DNA of 64,000 nt from Lysinibacillus sphaericus OT4b.31 (GCF_000392615.1 NZ_KB933398.1:3976274-4040273); one strand, 5' to 3'; positions 17,217 to 26,950 are shown, counted from the stretch's first letter. A program made the numbers and translations. Notes: generated by a model not told the origin, from the letters alone.

Positions 17217-18151
17217 TATTTTGTACCTCCTTTTTTACCAAACTTGAATAAGTCCGTAATTTCTTTTGTCCCCATTAACCCCTTTGGACGATATAGCATT
17301 ACGATTATAAGTACCAAACTGTAAATAATCATCCGTGTTTCGGGGAAATTCGCTAGATATGTTGAAACAACCGTCAAGAATATTGCCGCGATTACAGAAC
17401 CTGAAAGACTTCCTAAACCACCAAGTACCACGTAAATTAAAATATCAAATGATTTTAAGAAACCGAAAGTTGTCGGTTGAATAATGTAGAAATTATGTGC
17501 GAAAATGGCCCCGGCAAGACCCGCAAAGAATGAACCAATCGCAAACGCCACAACTTTATAGTATGTTGTGTTAATACCCATTGCATCTGCAGCAATTTCG
17601 TCTTCACGAATTGAGATACACGCACGACCATGACGTGAATTTGTGAAGTTTGCGATAACTACAATTGTTAACACCACACCTACGAACGCATAAGTCCAAG
17701 TCGATAAATACTTAACCTGCATACCCGCTGCGCCACCAACATAGTCCGTATTTAAAAATACAATACGTATAATTTCCGCGAACCCAAGCGTTGCAATGGC
17801 TAAATAGTCCCCTTTTAAACGCAACGTTGGGATACCTACTATTAAACCAGCTACAGCTGCTGCAAGAGCCCCCAAGAAAATGGCTAATGGGAACGGTAGC
17901 ATTAGCTTCGTTGTAATGATAGCTGAAATATAGGCACCAACTGCTAAGAACCCGGCATGCCCAATCGAGAATTGGCCAGTAATACCAATTACGATGTGCA
18001 AGCTGACTGCAAGCATGATGTTAATACACATTGTAATTAACATATTTTTGTAATACATATCAATTGTTCCTGTTGTAATAAGCGCCTGAACAACTGCATA
18101 GATGACTAGCGCTAATACAGCATAGCCCCAGAAAATTTTAGACTTTTTCAT
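17216..18151 (-). CDS. livM: LivM, permease subunit of branched-chain amino acid ABC transporter
   Basis: The 311-residue integral membrane protein has 8-9 hydrophobic helices. The family marks are GHAGFLAVGAYISA near residue 65 and the cytoplasmic EAA-like loop SIREDEIAADAMGINTTYYK near residues 185-205, which docks the ATPase. It overlaps livG by one base and follows livH after 13 bases. With LivH it forms the membrane channel. Confidence 0.94.
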   Translation of the reverse strand: MKKSKIFWGYAVLALVIYAVVQALITTGTIDMYYKNMLITMCINIMLAVSLHIVIGITGQFSIGHAGFLAVGAYISAIITTKLMLPFPLAIFLGALAAAVAGLIVGIPTLRLKGDYLAIATLGFAEIIRIVFLNTDYVGGAAGMQVKYLSTWTYAFVGVVLTIVVIANFTNSRHGRACISIREDEIAADAMGINTTYYKVVAFAIGSFFAGLAGAIFAHNFYIIQPTTFGFLKSFDILIYVVLGGLGSLSGSVIAAIFLTVVSTYLANFPETRMIIYSLVLIIVMLYRPKGLMGTKEITDLFKFGKKGGTK

Positions 18152-18164
18152 AATTACCGCTCAC

Positions 18165-19040
18165 CTACACTTTCTCGCGGGCGTTTTTACCAAAGATACC
18201 CGATGGTCTGAAGATTAAGATTAAAATTAAGATAACGAATGCCGCAGCATCGCGCCATAAAGAGTACCCAAGTGCACTTACCATGGATTCCACAACACCT
18301 AGTAGCATGCCGCCAACCATCGCTCCTGGAATAATACCAATACCCCCAAGAACCGCTGCAATGAATGCCTTAACCCCTGGAATAACACCCATTAAAGGAT
18401 CAATTTTTGTATAGTACACACCGAAGATAACGCCCGCGGCACCTGCTAACGCTGAACCAATTGCAAATGTCGCCGAAATTGTATTATCTACGTTAATGCC
18501 CATTAGGCGGGCTGCATCAGCATCATGTGATACTGCACGCATCGCCTTGCCGATTTTTGTTTTATGTACGATGAATTGTAAAAGAATCATCAGTACGACA
18601 GCGACAGATAAAATTAAAATTGAGGTACTGCTAATTTGAACACCAAAGACATCAAATGTTCTATTTTTAAATACTTCAGGATAAGCCGCTGGTTGGGCGC
18701 CTCTGAAGAAAATGGTTGTATATTCGATTAATAGCGAAACACCGATTGCTGTTATCAATGCAGCAATGCGTGTTGCATTTCGTAAACGCTTGTAAGCAAT
18801 ACGTTCAATTAACACACCAAAGATTGCGCAAACTGCCATTGCCAATAATAATGCTGGGAAGAAGCCAAGCTCCCATTTAGCAATTGCATAAAAGCCAATA
18901 AATGCCCCAATCATGAAAACATCACCGTGGGCAAAGTTAATTAGCTTAATAATACCGTATACCATCGTATACCCTAACGCTATTAACGCGTAGATACTAC
19001 CTAGTGAAATCCCATTCACAAGTTGCTGTATCCATTCCAT
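18165..19040 (-). CDS. livH: LivH, permease subunit of branched-chain amino acid ABC transporter
   Basis: The 291-residue membrane protein starts MEWIQQLVNGISLGSIYALI, has the family sequence INFAHGDVFMIGAF near residue 35 and the ATPase-docking loop AVSHDADAARLMGINVD near 175-190. AAAGGAGTGA lies 6-7 bases before the ATG. A gap of about 208 bases with an attenuator-like hairpin separates it from the binding-protein gene upstream, a layout known to give more binding protein than permease. Confidence 0.94.
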   Translation of the reverse strand: MEWIQQLVNGISLGSIYALIALGYTMVYGIIKLINFAHGDVFMIGAFIGFYAIAKWELGFFPALLLAMAVCAIFGVLIERIAYKRLRNATRIAALITAIGVSLLIEYTTIFFRGAQPAAYPEVFKNRTFDVFGVQISSTSILILSVAVVLMILLQFIVHKTKIGKAMRAVSHDADAARLMGINVDNTISATFAIGSALAGAAGVIFGVYYTKIDPLMGVIPGVKAFIAAVLGGIGIIPGAMVGGMLLGVVESMVSALGYSLWRDAAAFVILILILIFRPSGIFGKNAREKV

Positions 19041-19210
19041 GAGCGTTCACTCCTTTATAATTTATTAAGCAATGCAAAAACGGGACGCATTTCTACATAA
19101 TTTAGTGAATGCAGAAAAACCTGTGCCCCTTCGTAAACAGTTATTTCCGATTCCTTATGCTAGAATCTATGCTTTTTTCTATACGTCTAGTTGTCTATAA
19201 AACAGAAAAA

Positions 19211-19236
19211 GGGAAGACGAGTTTGCCCGCCTCCCC
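19211..19236 (-). terminator. Attenuator-like terminator between livJ and livH
   Basis: On the minus strand GGGGAGGCG pairs with CGTCTTCCC (two G-U pairs) around an 8-base loop and is followed by TTTTTC. It lies inside the operon just after the binding-protein gene, so some transcription must read through to livH or restart in the 170 bases between. Confidence 0.7.
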
Positions 19237-19248
19237 CCTTGCCAAAAG

Positions 19249-20451
19249 TTAAGGATTTACTTTAGAGTTGAACACTTGTTTACCGTCTTTAAATTCAAGA
19301 ACTGTTGCTGTTTTAATTGGGTTATGATTTTCGTCAACTGAGAATGTACCTGTTACTAAAGAAAGATCTTTTGTTCCAGCTAATTCATTTTTAATGGCTT
19401 CGCCGTCAGTAGAACCTGCGCGTTTGATGGCATCTGCAATGTAATAAATAGTGTCATAGCCAAGTGCATTAAATGCATCTGGTGCTTTGTCGCTGTTTGC
19501 TGACTTAAACGCTTTTACGAAATCTTGAATTTTTTTATCTGGATCTTCCGCAGAGTAATGGTTTGTGATGAACGTATTATTAAGCGCATCAGCACCCGCT
19601 AACTCTATTAGAGTTGGTGAATCCCAACCATCAGCCCCCATAAGCGGCACGGTAATACCCATTTCACGTGCTTGCTTTACAATCAAACCAACCTCTTCAT
19701 AGTATCCAGGGATAAATATGAAATCAGGGTTCGTTGCTTTAATATTTGTTAATTGTGTACGGAAGTCCGTATCTTTTGCCACATAAGCTTCCTCTTTTAC
19801 AACAGTACCGCCATTTTTAGTGATTGTTTCTTTAAATGACTTCGCTAAACCTTTTGCATAGTCAGAAGCATTATCAGCAAAAATAGCTACATTTTTCGCA
19901 TCAAGTTCACCAGCAGCAAAGTTAGCGGCTACAATCCCTTGGAATGGGTCAATGAAGCATGTACGGAATGCATATTCATTTACGCTACCATCATCATTTA
20001 CTGTGATATTTGGTGCCGTACCTGATCCTGTAACGATAGGAATTTTGTTATCATTAGCAATTTGCACCGTTGCTACTGTGTTACCAGAAGTTGCTGGCGC
20101 TAGCATCGCTACAACTTTATCTTGTGTTGCTAGTTTAATAGCAGCGGCAGTTGCCTCAGAGTTTTCTGATTTGTTATCTACTTTAATAAGTTCGATTTTC
20201 TTACCATCGATACCACCAGCTTCGTTAATTTCTTTAACTGCAAGCTCAGCTCCTACACCAATTGAAGAACCGTAAGATGCTACGTTGCCCGAAAGTTCTA
20301 AATTGGCACCAATTTTGATCGTATCGCTGTCAGATGAACTGCCTCCTGAACTTGAATCGTCTCCAGCACCGCAACCAGCAAGTACGCCACCAAGAAGTGA
20401 AGAAGCGACTAGAAGTGAACCGAACTTTTTAAGCTTTTTGTTCTCTTTCAT
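19249..20451 (-). CDS. livJ: LivJ/LivK-type substrate-binding lipoprotein for branched-chain amino acids
   Basis: The 400-residue protein captures amino acids outside the membrane for LivHMGF. It has a lipoprotein signal: basic start MKENKKLKKF, hydrophobic core and lipobox LAGC with cysteine near residue 27, then a Gly/Ser/Asp-rich linker. The mature part is a type I periplasmic-binding fold (IKIGANLELSGNVASYGSSI, with EAGGIDGKKIELI). AGGGGGAATTAATT precedes the ATG. It is the first gene of the operon. The exact ligand is inferred; the family also binds amides. Confidence 0.92.
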   Translation of the reverse strand: MKENKKLKKFGSLLVASSLLGGVLAGCGAGDDSSSGGSSSDSDTIKIGANLELSGNVASYGSSIGVGAELAVKEINEAGGIDGKKIELIKVDNKSENSEATAAAIKLATQDKVVAMLAPATSGNTVATVQIANDNKIPIVTGSGTAPNITVNDDGSVNEYAFRTCFIDPFQGIVAANFAAGELDAKNVAIFADNASDYAKGLAKSFKETITKNGGTVVKEEAYVAKDTDFRTQLTNIKATNPDFIFIPGYYEEVGLIVKQAREMGITVPLMGADGWDSPTLIELAGADALNNTFITNHYSAEDPDKKIQDFVKAFKSANSDKAPDAFNALGYDTIYYIADAIKRAGSTDGEAIKNELAGTKDLSLVTGTFSVDENHNPIKTATVLEFKDGKQVFNSKVNP

Positions 20452-20641
20452 AATTAATTCCCCCTGAAAATTCTAAAATATTAGATATTTCTGATAATTA
20501 TAAACAATTAAATGCATTTCCTCAATAGCAAAAATAATTATTTATAACTATCTATTTTTGAAACCAAATATTATTCATTTAAGCCTTTTACATTGTAAAA
20601 CATTCTTTATATTTAGTCTAGAGTGATTTTTCAGTATAATT

Positions 20642-20656
20642 AGTTTTTTGAGAATT
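20642..20656. promoter_or_regulatory. Candidate CodY box upstream of livJ
   Basis: AGTTTTTTGAGAATT matches the known CodY consensus AATTTTCWGAAAATT at 12 of 15 positions, 191 bases before the livJ ATG. CodY control of branched-chain amino acid uptake is common in Bacillales, but the region is very AT-rich, so a chance match is possible. Confidence 0.3.
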
Positions 20657-20892
20657 ATCTATTAATTGTTGGGTGAAATTAGTATAAAACAATCATTTAA
20701 ATTAATTAAATTTCCTAAAGGTTAAATAAAAAATCCATCTTTTTTTTAAAAATTGCTTGTTCTACAATTAGAAAAACCTCTTGAATATAAAATAACTTTC
20801 ATTTTGGAAATACTAACAGCCAACTCATAATAGAAAATGGACTTATGTATTTTTATTTCCGGGAAAATAAAAATGTGTGCTCAATGTCACGC

Positions 20893-20921
20893 TTGTATTA
20901 TTTTGTATGCTTTGTTAAAAT
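20893..20921 (+). promoter_or_regulatory. SigA-type promoter of the T-box/proS unit
   Basis: TTGTAT and TAAAAT are spaced by exactly 17 bases, about 30 bases before the first helix of the T-box leader. Confidence 0.6.
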
Positions 20922-20950
20922 ATTAAAAATATATTTCGATGATGTGACCA

Positions 20951-21175
20951 AGTAAGTAAAGGAAGTGTTACAGAGAGTATAGTAATTGCTGAGAGCTATA
21001 CCACCGATTCTTTACCGAAACCTACCACGGAGAAGTTATGAAAACATAACCGGTTCGTTTCCGTTACAAAACGCTAGAGAGTTTTATTTATTTTATAAAA
21101 CTAAAAATAGGTGGTACCACGTTTGCTAAAGCATAAAGACGTCCTTAGTTAGAAGGATAGCTTTGTGCTTTTTTA
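20951..21175 (+). promoter_or_regulatory. T-box riboswitch, tRNA-Pro-responsive leader of proS
   Basis: The leader binds uncharged tRNA and switches between terminator and antiterminator. The T-box core AGGTGGTACCACG is at 21109-21121. The terminator follows at 21128-21175 with arms AAAGCATAAAG and CTTTGTGCTTT and a T run. Stem I lies at about 20960-21045 with the GAGAG and GAAACCTACCACGGAG segments. A candidate specifier is CCT (a proline codon) at 21021-21023. The specifier assignment is inference; the T-box itself is clear. Confidence 0.93.
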
Positions 21176-21209
21176 TTTTACATTTATCAATAACTAAGGA
21201 GGAGCAATT

Positions 21210-22646
21210 ATGACGATTCAGCAAAATGAGTTTACAAAATGGTATATAGAAACAATTCAAAATGCAGATTTAATGGACTATACACCAGTGAGAGGATGTA
21301 TTGCATTTAAACCTGATGGCTATGAAATTTGGGAGCATATTCAAGCAGAAATGGATTATCATTTTAAAGAAACTGGACATCGAAATGCGTATTTTCCAAT
21401 GCTAATTCCAGAATCATTTTTTCAAAAAGAAAAGGATCATATAGAAGGTTTTTCACCTGAATTACCTTGGGTTACTGAAGCCGCTGGAGAACAATTAGAA
21501 GAGCGCTTAGCATTGCGTCCAACTTCTGAAACAATGATAGGTTATTTGTATTCAAATTGGATTAAAAGTTATCGCGATTTACCACTGTTACTTAATCAAT
21601 GGGCGAACGTTTTTCGCTGGGAGAAGAAAACCTTACCTTTTATTCGTACTTCAGAATTTTTATGGCAAGAAGGGCATACAGCTCATGCAGAGGAAGAAGA
21701 AGCGCGGCATGAAACGTTGCAAATGCTAAATATTTATAAAAAAGTAGTAGAAGATTTACTAGCTATTCCTGTACTTGATGGAACAAAAACAGAATCAGAG
21801 CGCTTTGCAGGCGCAATTGATACATTTTCAATTGAAGCGATGATGAAAGATGGAAAAGCTGTACAAGCAGGGACATCCCATTATCTTGGCACAAAATTTG
21901 CCGAGGCATTTGATATAAAATATTTAAATAAAAACAACCAACATGAATATGTTCACACTACTTCTTGGGGCACATCTACTCGCTTAATAGGCTCTGTTAT
22001 TATGGTACACGGGGATGAACGAGGTCTGGTATTACCACCTAAAATTGCTCCAACCCAAGTCGTTTTAATTCCAGTTGGTCCATTTAAAAAGCATCCTGAG
22101 ATACTAGAGAAGTTAGAGGACATATACAAGGTATTAAAAGCTAAAGGAATTCGTGTAAAATTAGATGATTCCGATTTAACACCAGGGTTCAAATTTAATA
22201 AATGGGAACAAAAAGGGGCATCACTTCGCATAGAATTTGGTCCTCGTGATTTTCAAAACCATCAAGTAGTAGTAAAGCTTCGTGATGAAGAAGAAAAAAT
22301 AACAGTTGAGCTTGATCGATTAAATGATGTCATTGAGGAAGAATTAAATGTGATGCAAAAGCGCCTACTCGAAAAGGCCCGACAATTTCGAGATGCTAAT
22401 TCACATATAACAATTGATTCACTACAACAGTTACAAGATCATATTACAAATAGTAAAGCCAATAAAAATATTCCTGGGTGGATTTTGGCTGGATGGTGTG
22501 GTAAAAATATTTGTGAACAAAAAGTAAAAGATGAAACAAAATTTACATCTCGAAATATTCCATTTAATCCTCCAATAAAAAAGTCGAATTGTATTTATTG
22601 CGGAAACGAGGCAAAACACACAGTTTGGTTTGCTCGCGCATACTAA
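21210..22646 (+). CDS. proS: Prolyl-tRNA synthetase, short archaeal/eukaryotic-like type
   Basis: The enzyme charges tRNA-Pro. At 478 residues it lacks the editing insertion of the usual bacterial form of about 565-570 residues. Class II motifs are visible: motif 2 as VFRWEKKTLPFIRTSEFLW near residue 135 and motif 3 as SVIMVHGDERGLVLPP near 265. The C-terminal region has the cysteines of a zinc module (WCGKNIC, then CIYCG) and ends FARAY, as in the archaeal-type branch. A T-box leader controls it. Some Bacillus species carry this form (often called proS2) next to a full-length ProS, so a second gene may exist elsewhere. Confidence 0.93.
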   Translation: MTIQQNEFTKWYIETIQNADLMDYTPVRGCIAFKPDGYEIWEHIQAEMDYHFKETGHRNAYFPMLIPESFFQKEKDHIEGFSPELPWVTEAAGEQLEERLALRPTSETMIGYLYSNWIKSYRDLPLLLNQWANVFRWEKKTLPFIRTSEFLWQEGHTAHAEEEEARHETLQMLNIYKKVVEDLLAIPVLDGTKTESERFAGAIDTFSIEAMMKDGKAVQAGTSHYLGTKFAEAFDIKYLNKNNQHEYVHTTSWGTSTRLIGSVIMVHGDERGLVLPPKIAPTQVVLIPVGPFKKHPEILEKLEDIYKVLKAKGIRVKLDDSDLTPGFKFNKWEQKGASLRIEFGPRDFQNHQVVVKLRDEEEKITVELDRLNDVIEEELNVMQKRLLEKARQFRDANSHITIDSLQQLQDHITNSKANKNIPGWILAGWCGKNICEQKVKDETKFTSRNIPFNPPIKKSNCIYCGNEAKHTVWFARAY

Positions 22647-22680
22647 ACATCATAGAATTAGCATAATTTCACTAATTTTT

Positions 22681-22716
22681 ATCCCTCCAGCTACAATCTT
22701 AGCTAGAGGGATTTTT
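22681..22716 (+). terminator. Terminator of proS
   Basis: ATCCCTCCAGCT and AGCTAGAGGGAT pair over 12 bases with one mismatch and an 8-base loop, and TTTT follows on the plus strand. Confidence 0.9.
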
Positions 22717-22886
22717 CATAATAAGAAGTAAGAGTAAATTTGTACGCCGCTATTACATACATTGTCCAACCTCCCTAAAAATATCTTCATATGTCACATA
22801 ACGCACCAGAACGATTGTGAAACAGATAATTCTTATATTGAACTAGGTGAAGCTTATCCACCTTCCTGTCATTGACACACAACACT

Positions 22887-22928
22887 AAAAAGCTTGGAGA
22901 TGGGATCGTAGGCACACTCTAAGCTTTT
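22887..22928 (-). terminator. Terminator of the 200-residue methyltransferase gene
   Basis: AAAAAGCTT on the left and AAGCTTTTTT on the right enclose a partly paired loop (GGAG / CTC). The right arm overlaps the end of the gene. The minus-strand side ends in a T run. Confidence 0.65.
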
Positions 22929-23521
22929 TTCAATGCAAAAACGCAAAGTCGTTCATTGACATTTGTTTCATTTTCTAGATGGACCTCGTGGAGTAATTCA
23001 AAAGGGGTACCCTGGTGTAAAAATTGTAAATAATCATAGGGTGGATAATATAAAATAATATGAATTTCACGCCTATTCCGTTCATACGATTCCCATATAT
23101 TGTGAATGACTGTACAAAAAATATTGATGGAAAACGGGTTAAAAAAGAAAAACACATTGTCTTTTGGTTTAATAGGGTATGCCTCTGCAATTGAATGAAC
23201 AAAGGAAATAGAAGCTCGCGGACCCTTTCTTTTGCGGTAGCTTTCCTTATTGTGCTCCGCTTCTGCATAAAAACCTGCATCCATTTCGATACCTACCGTT
23301 GGAATATGGAACTTATCGTTAATATAAATAGGGACACGCCCTTTTCCACATCCTATATCGATAAATACTGGATTTTTAGGTAACTCATACTGCTGAAATA
23401 GTTGGTCAAGTCCTGTATATGGGGTAGGTTCATAGCGATGGTAATGGGCAAGTTTTGGAAAACCATATTGATCGCCTACCGTATTAATATGCAAATATTT
23501 ATCAAATTGTTGATCATTCAT
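22919..23521 (-). CDS. Class I SAM-dependent methyltransferase
   Basis: The 200-residue protein has motif I FIDIGCGKGRVPIYI near residue 50, the acidic residue after strand 2 in VGIEMDAGFYAEAE, and a motif IV-like FFFFNPFSINIF near 125. The NPF tripeptide resembles the NPPF/NPPY motif of N-methyltransferases, though the second proline is missing. The target is unknown. It starts at the ATG at 23521. It stands alone between proS (convergent) and the cotH locus. Confidence 0.82.
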   Translation of the reverse strand: MNDQQFDKYLHINTVGDQYGFPKLAHYHRYEPTPYTGLDQLFQQYELPKNPVFIDIGCGKGRVPIYINDKFHIPTVGIEMDAGFYAEAEHNKESYRKRKGPRASISFVHSIAEAYPIKPKDNVFFFFNPFSINIFCTVIHNIWESYERNRREIHIILYYPPYDYLQFLHQGTPFELLHEVHLENETNVNERLCVFALKKA

Positions 23522-23578
23522 AACTTTGTAGGACTCCCTCGAAAAATGAATGCTTTATTTTAGCATGTGAAGCGCTAA

Positions 23579-23610
23579 AAACCATACCCTAAAGTTTCGG
23601 ATATGGTTTA
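23579..23610 (-). terminator. Terminator after the cotH-family gene
   Basis: AAACCATA and TATGGTTT pair, extended by CC / GG, around a short loop. On the minus strand TTTTT follows, 5 bases after the gene's stop. Confidence 0.75.
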
Positions 23611-23614
23611 TTTT

Positions 23615-25498
23615 TTATATGCCTCTTCGATTGAAACGGAAAACAAATGTAAGTGCTAGAAGTAATACAATACATAAAACACCTGACGTAATGGTTGTAT
23701 TCTTATCAATCCCTGATGGTTGTACCACTTGTTCATTACCTTTGTTGGGACCTATCTTGCCACCTACTTGCCCTTGCTTATGAATGTCTCCATCTTGATT
23801 ACCCTCCACATTCATTTGCGGGGGTCCTTGGGGCATTTGTGATGGATCAAAGTCTTCTGGTAATTGAGAGTCAAATTTAAACGCAAAATCCTCCGGAAAT
23901 GGTTCTCCCCCCTGCATATCGTTGCCTGGGTTCGCTTCTATGACTAATTCACCTGAGAGTTGCTTTAAAATAGACGCTGACCGTTGTTTAGCAAATTCAG
24001 GTAGGCTATTCTCTCCTTGTACACCCTCTAGAAATTGTGCTGTTGTTGAAAACTTAGTTGGATCCGCTTCTACATACGTTGTCAGCATAGCAGATAATCC
24101 ATTCGTTATATTCTGGAAATATTCCTCTGTTAAATACTTTTTCGCTAGTTCTTCCAAATAGTTTTCATAGACCTTACGATATTCGTCATTTGAAAGAAGC
24201 ACGTTTAATAAAGGACGCTCTTCTAACGTCACACCAAACACTGGATCCTTTATGCTAAAATTAATAGCACTATCAGACATTAAGTTGGATGACATATCCA
24301 TGAGCATATCCATGTTCATAGTACCTTGTGGAAGACCTCCATTTTGTTGTGAACCATCCTGTGGCGTGCCATCATCTTGATTAAGATTATCTTGACCAAT
24401 ATTCCAACCGTCTTGATCATTTATCAGCGGTGGTGTATCGTTAGCTGGAAATTGTTGTTTTTGTTGGATGGTATCCTTGTTAACTATAGAATCAGCTGAA
24501 TCCATACTCTCCATTTCAAATGTTTCATCATTATCAATTGATTTGTTTAAAATATTTGCACCACCAGCCGTTTTTATATCTCCACCAAGGCCTCCAAATG
24601 ACATATTATAATCCCATGGAATAATTGAGAATACACCCTTATCCTCATACAAATAGTAATTGTGCTTCAATCTCCCTTGATAGCTATCTAAATTTACAAT
24701 AGCAGTGTTGACAGCAAAATATCGAAGCATTTCATCGACATCGATATATTTCTCAATATCACCGTCATTATTAATAGCATCTAGCATTTCAACTAATTTT
24801 GACTTATCACTATTTCCCTCATTTGTTTTTAAGTTTATTCCCTTATAATCTGAGATATTGTCACTAATATATTGCAAATCACTGCCTACACCGTCTGGCT
24901 TGAAGAGGAAACCACTATTTGAACCGTAGTTATTTGCGAGAAAAGTTTCATCCACTGCTTCTACACCTAAATATAAACCACGTTCCTCACCATTAACTGT
25001 AATGTACATATACGAATGTGCCGGAGTTGGTAGCCCCATTTTTTCCATTAATTCATATGAAATGTATTCACGCATTAATGTTGAATCACTATAGTTATTG
25101 TTTAAATTCATTTTTTTTAAGCCAAATAGGCTCTTTGTATGATCATAGTAGTCAAAGTCAATTTTTAAACTATAACGATCTGAATCGCTATTAACAACTG
25201 AACTCAGTGAGATATTGCCTTTTGTACGAATAGCTACGTTTTCAACTCTTTTCCCATTCACAGTGATATTTGCTTGCTTAAATTCCTCTTCCTCAGCATT
25301 TTCAAGCATATCTTCCCAATCTTCTTCAGCGATTTCAATGTCTACTGTTGTAACTTTATTCTTATTAAAAACAAGTGTTTCATAGGAAAATTCATTGCTT
25401 TTTGTTTTTATTCCTATATTCGGGAGTATTGCTAACATCACGATAAAGAGCGCGAGTAGAATTGCCATACATGAATAAACAACTCGGTTTTTAATCAT
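23615..25498 (-). CDS. CotH-family kinase, membrane-anchored
   Basis: CotH proteins are atypical kinases known to phosphorylate spore coat or surface proteins. The 627-residue product has an N-terminal signal anchor (residues 8-28), a CotH domain from about 45 to 330 with RTKGNISLSS, YSLKIDFDYYDH and the metal-binding IPWDYNMSFGG (aspartate near 296), then a low-complexity Gln/Asn/Asp-rich stretch (about 340-400) and a C-terminal transmembrane helix with RFNRRG tail. It differs from spore CotH by having two membrane anchors. It ends an operon with DUF4956, VTC and PrsA-like genes, suggesting a surface role linked to them. Confidence 0.88.
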   Translation of the reverse strand: MIKNRVVYSCMAILLALFIVMLAILPNIGIKTKSNEFSYETLVFNKNKVTTVDIEIAEEDWEDMLENAEEEEFKQANITVNGKRVENVAIRTKGNISLSSVVNSDSDRYSLKIDFDYYDHTKSLFGLKKMNLNNNYSDSTLMREYISYELMEKMGLPTPAHSYMYITVNGEERGLYLGVEAVDETFLANNYGSNSGFLFKPDGVGSDLQYISDNISDYKGINLKTNEGNSDKSKLVEMLDAINNDGDIEKYIDVDEMLRYFAVNTAIVNLDSYQGRLKHNYYLYEDKGVFSIIPWDYNMSFGGLGGDIKTAGGANILNKSIDNDETFEMESMDSADSIVNKDTIQQKQQFPANDTPPLINDQDGWNIGQDNLNQDDGTPQDGSQQNGGLPQGTMNMDMLMDMSSNLMSDSAINFSIKDPVFGVTLEERPLLNVLLSNDEYRKVYENYLEELAKKYLTEEYFQNITNGLSAMLTTYVEADPTKFSTTAQFLEGVQGENSLPEFAKQRSASILKQLSGELVIEANPGNDMQGGEPFPEDFAFKFDSQLPEDFDPSQMPQGPPQMNVEGNQDGDIHKQGQVGGKIGPNKGNEQVVQPSGIDKNTTITSGVLCIVLLLALTFVFRFNRRGI

Positions 25499-25540
25499 AA
25501 TGTGTTACCCCTTTCTCTTTATTTAAACATACTTTACTTA

Positions 25541-26224
25541 CTAAGCTGTAAAGTTGCCATCATAGCTAAGCATTACTGCTGATTTAACACCAGGCACTTT
25601 AGTAATTAGTGCCATCATTTGGGCATCGTTTTGTTTAACGCGAACCTCATATGTTGTTTCAATTTCATAATCTTGAATAATCGATTTTGATTTTAATGCA
25701 TATTTTTTAGATTCCGTTGAAATAATATGTTCTACTTCTTCACAAGCAATGTCTTCTTCAAATTTCACAACTAATAAGTAGGGATTTTCAATAGTAATTT
25801 TGTTTACGAACACTAGTAATACTAGACCGATTAAAATAGCACCCACAATAACAAGTGGAATGAAGCCAGCACCGCATAAAATACCTGAAACTATTGCCCA
25901 GAAAATATACACTAAATCCATAGGATCTTTAATGGGTGTACGGAAACGCACAATGGATAATGCACCGACCATACCTAGAGATAATAAAACATTCGAGCTT
26001 ATTCCCATAATGACCAGTGAAGTTGCCATGGTCATAATTAACAGTGAGATATTAAAAGAATGAGAATATATAACCCCATTGAATGTTTTTTTGTATACAG
26101 CATAAATAAATAATCCTACAAAGAAAGCTACCACTAATCCAATAATAGAATCCGTTAAAGAGAACGAAGTGGTCTTTTCTAAAAAGCTAGATTTAAATAT
26201 GTCGCTAAAATTTACTTTGTCCAT
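25541..26224 (-). CDS. DUF4956 membrane protein
   Basis: The 227-residue protein has four hydrophobic helices between residues 20 and 145 and a cytoplasmic C-terminal domain of about 80 residues. The family signature is LSLGMVGALSIVRFRTPIK near residues 80-100, followed by DPMDLVYIFWAI. DUF4956 proteins are typically encoded beside VTC-domain and CotH-family proteins, as here; their function is not known. The ATG at 26224 lies 9 bases after AAGGAG; the GTG six bases upstream is too close. It follows the VTC gene by 24 bases in the same operon. Confidence 0.88.
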   Translation of the reverse strand: MDKVNFSDIFKSSFLEKTTSFSLTDSIIGLVVAFFVGLFIYAVYKKTFNGVIYSHSFNISLLIMTMATSLVIMGISSNVLLSLGMVGALSIVRFRTPIKDPMDLVYIFWAIVSGILCGAGFIPLVIVGAILIGLVLLVFVNKITIENPYLLVVKFEEDIACEEVEHIISTESKKYALKSKSIIQDYEIETTYEVRVKQNDAQMMALITKVPGVKSAVMLSYDGNFTA

Positions 26225-26248
26225 TGTCACTTGCTCCTTTTTCAGTAA

Positions 26249-26950
26249 TTAGCCAAACATACGGCTAAGTTGATATTTTGAATATGCTTCAGCGCGTGTA
26301 TCAACGGCTTGCAGCATAAATTTAATAATGTCAGGCAAATATTCATCATACTTCACCTCTAAAATAACGAGGTTTGGTTCAAGTACATCCACCATAGGGA
26401 GGTTTTGATTAAACATATCTGTATTGCGCATGCTCGACTGTACTTTACTATCAAATGTCACTCGTACATTGCCATACGGGAATGTATATGCTTCACGCTC
26501 ATAATCGACAACGGTCATGGGCTTTAATTGGTTATATTTTATTTCATAGAATAAGTCACGGATTAAAACTCGATTATCTGTTTCCATCCATTCAACATCA
26601 TTTACACGTATTTTTTCAAACTCAGTTCTTGTCACCGAGCATTTCGATTTATATGTTAAATTATTGCGTTTACTTTTACGTTCTAGATTCACTATATCTA
26701 ACGATTTGCCATAAATACGTACTCGGTATTTATCACGATTTAAAAACCCCTCTTTCTTTTCAATAAGAACTTTGTTCATGAAGTTATCAAAATACGTACT
26801 CCTAATAAAATATTTACCATTTAAATCTGCATTGACATCTAACTTCATGACATGTTTTAGTTTGCTTTTTAAAATTGCGTAATCTGTATAAGAAATGGCA
26901 TGCTTAATTTCTTTACGGCCATTGGGGTTAAAGGAAGTTTGTTCCGACAT
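26249..26950 (-). CDS. VTC-domain protein, polyphosphate polymerase-like
   Basis: The 233-residue protein is a triphosphate-tunnel-type VTC domain. Basic and acidic tunnel residues are visible: RKEIKHAIS at the N terminus, YFIRSTYFDN, KYRVRIYGK, VNLERKSKRN, and the final LVILEVKYDEYLPD. In yeast the VTC domain makes polyphosphate from ATP; bacterial members may do this or act on other triphosphates. There is no SPX domain or membrane helix. The ATG at 26950 (MSEQTSF) is 7-10 bases after AAGGAG. It lies between the prsA-like and DUF4956 genes. Confidence 0.88.
   Translation of the reverse strand: MSEQTSFNPNGRKEIKHAISYTDYAILKSKLKHVMKLDVNADLNGKYFIRSTYFDNFMNKVLIEKKEGFLNRDKYRVRIYGKSLDIVNLERKSKRNNLTYKSKCSVTRTEFEKIRVNDVEWMETDNRVLIRDLFYEIKYNQLKPMTVVDYEREAYTFPYGNVRVTFDSKVQSSMRNTDMFNQNLPMVDVLEPNLVILEVKYDEYLPDIIKFMLQAVDTRAEAYSKYQLSRMFG

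Noticed and set aside
19041..19210. Separate promoter for livH
   Set aside because: No TTGACA/TATAAT pair with acceptable spacing was found in the gap; read-through of the attenuator explains expression as well.
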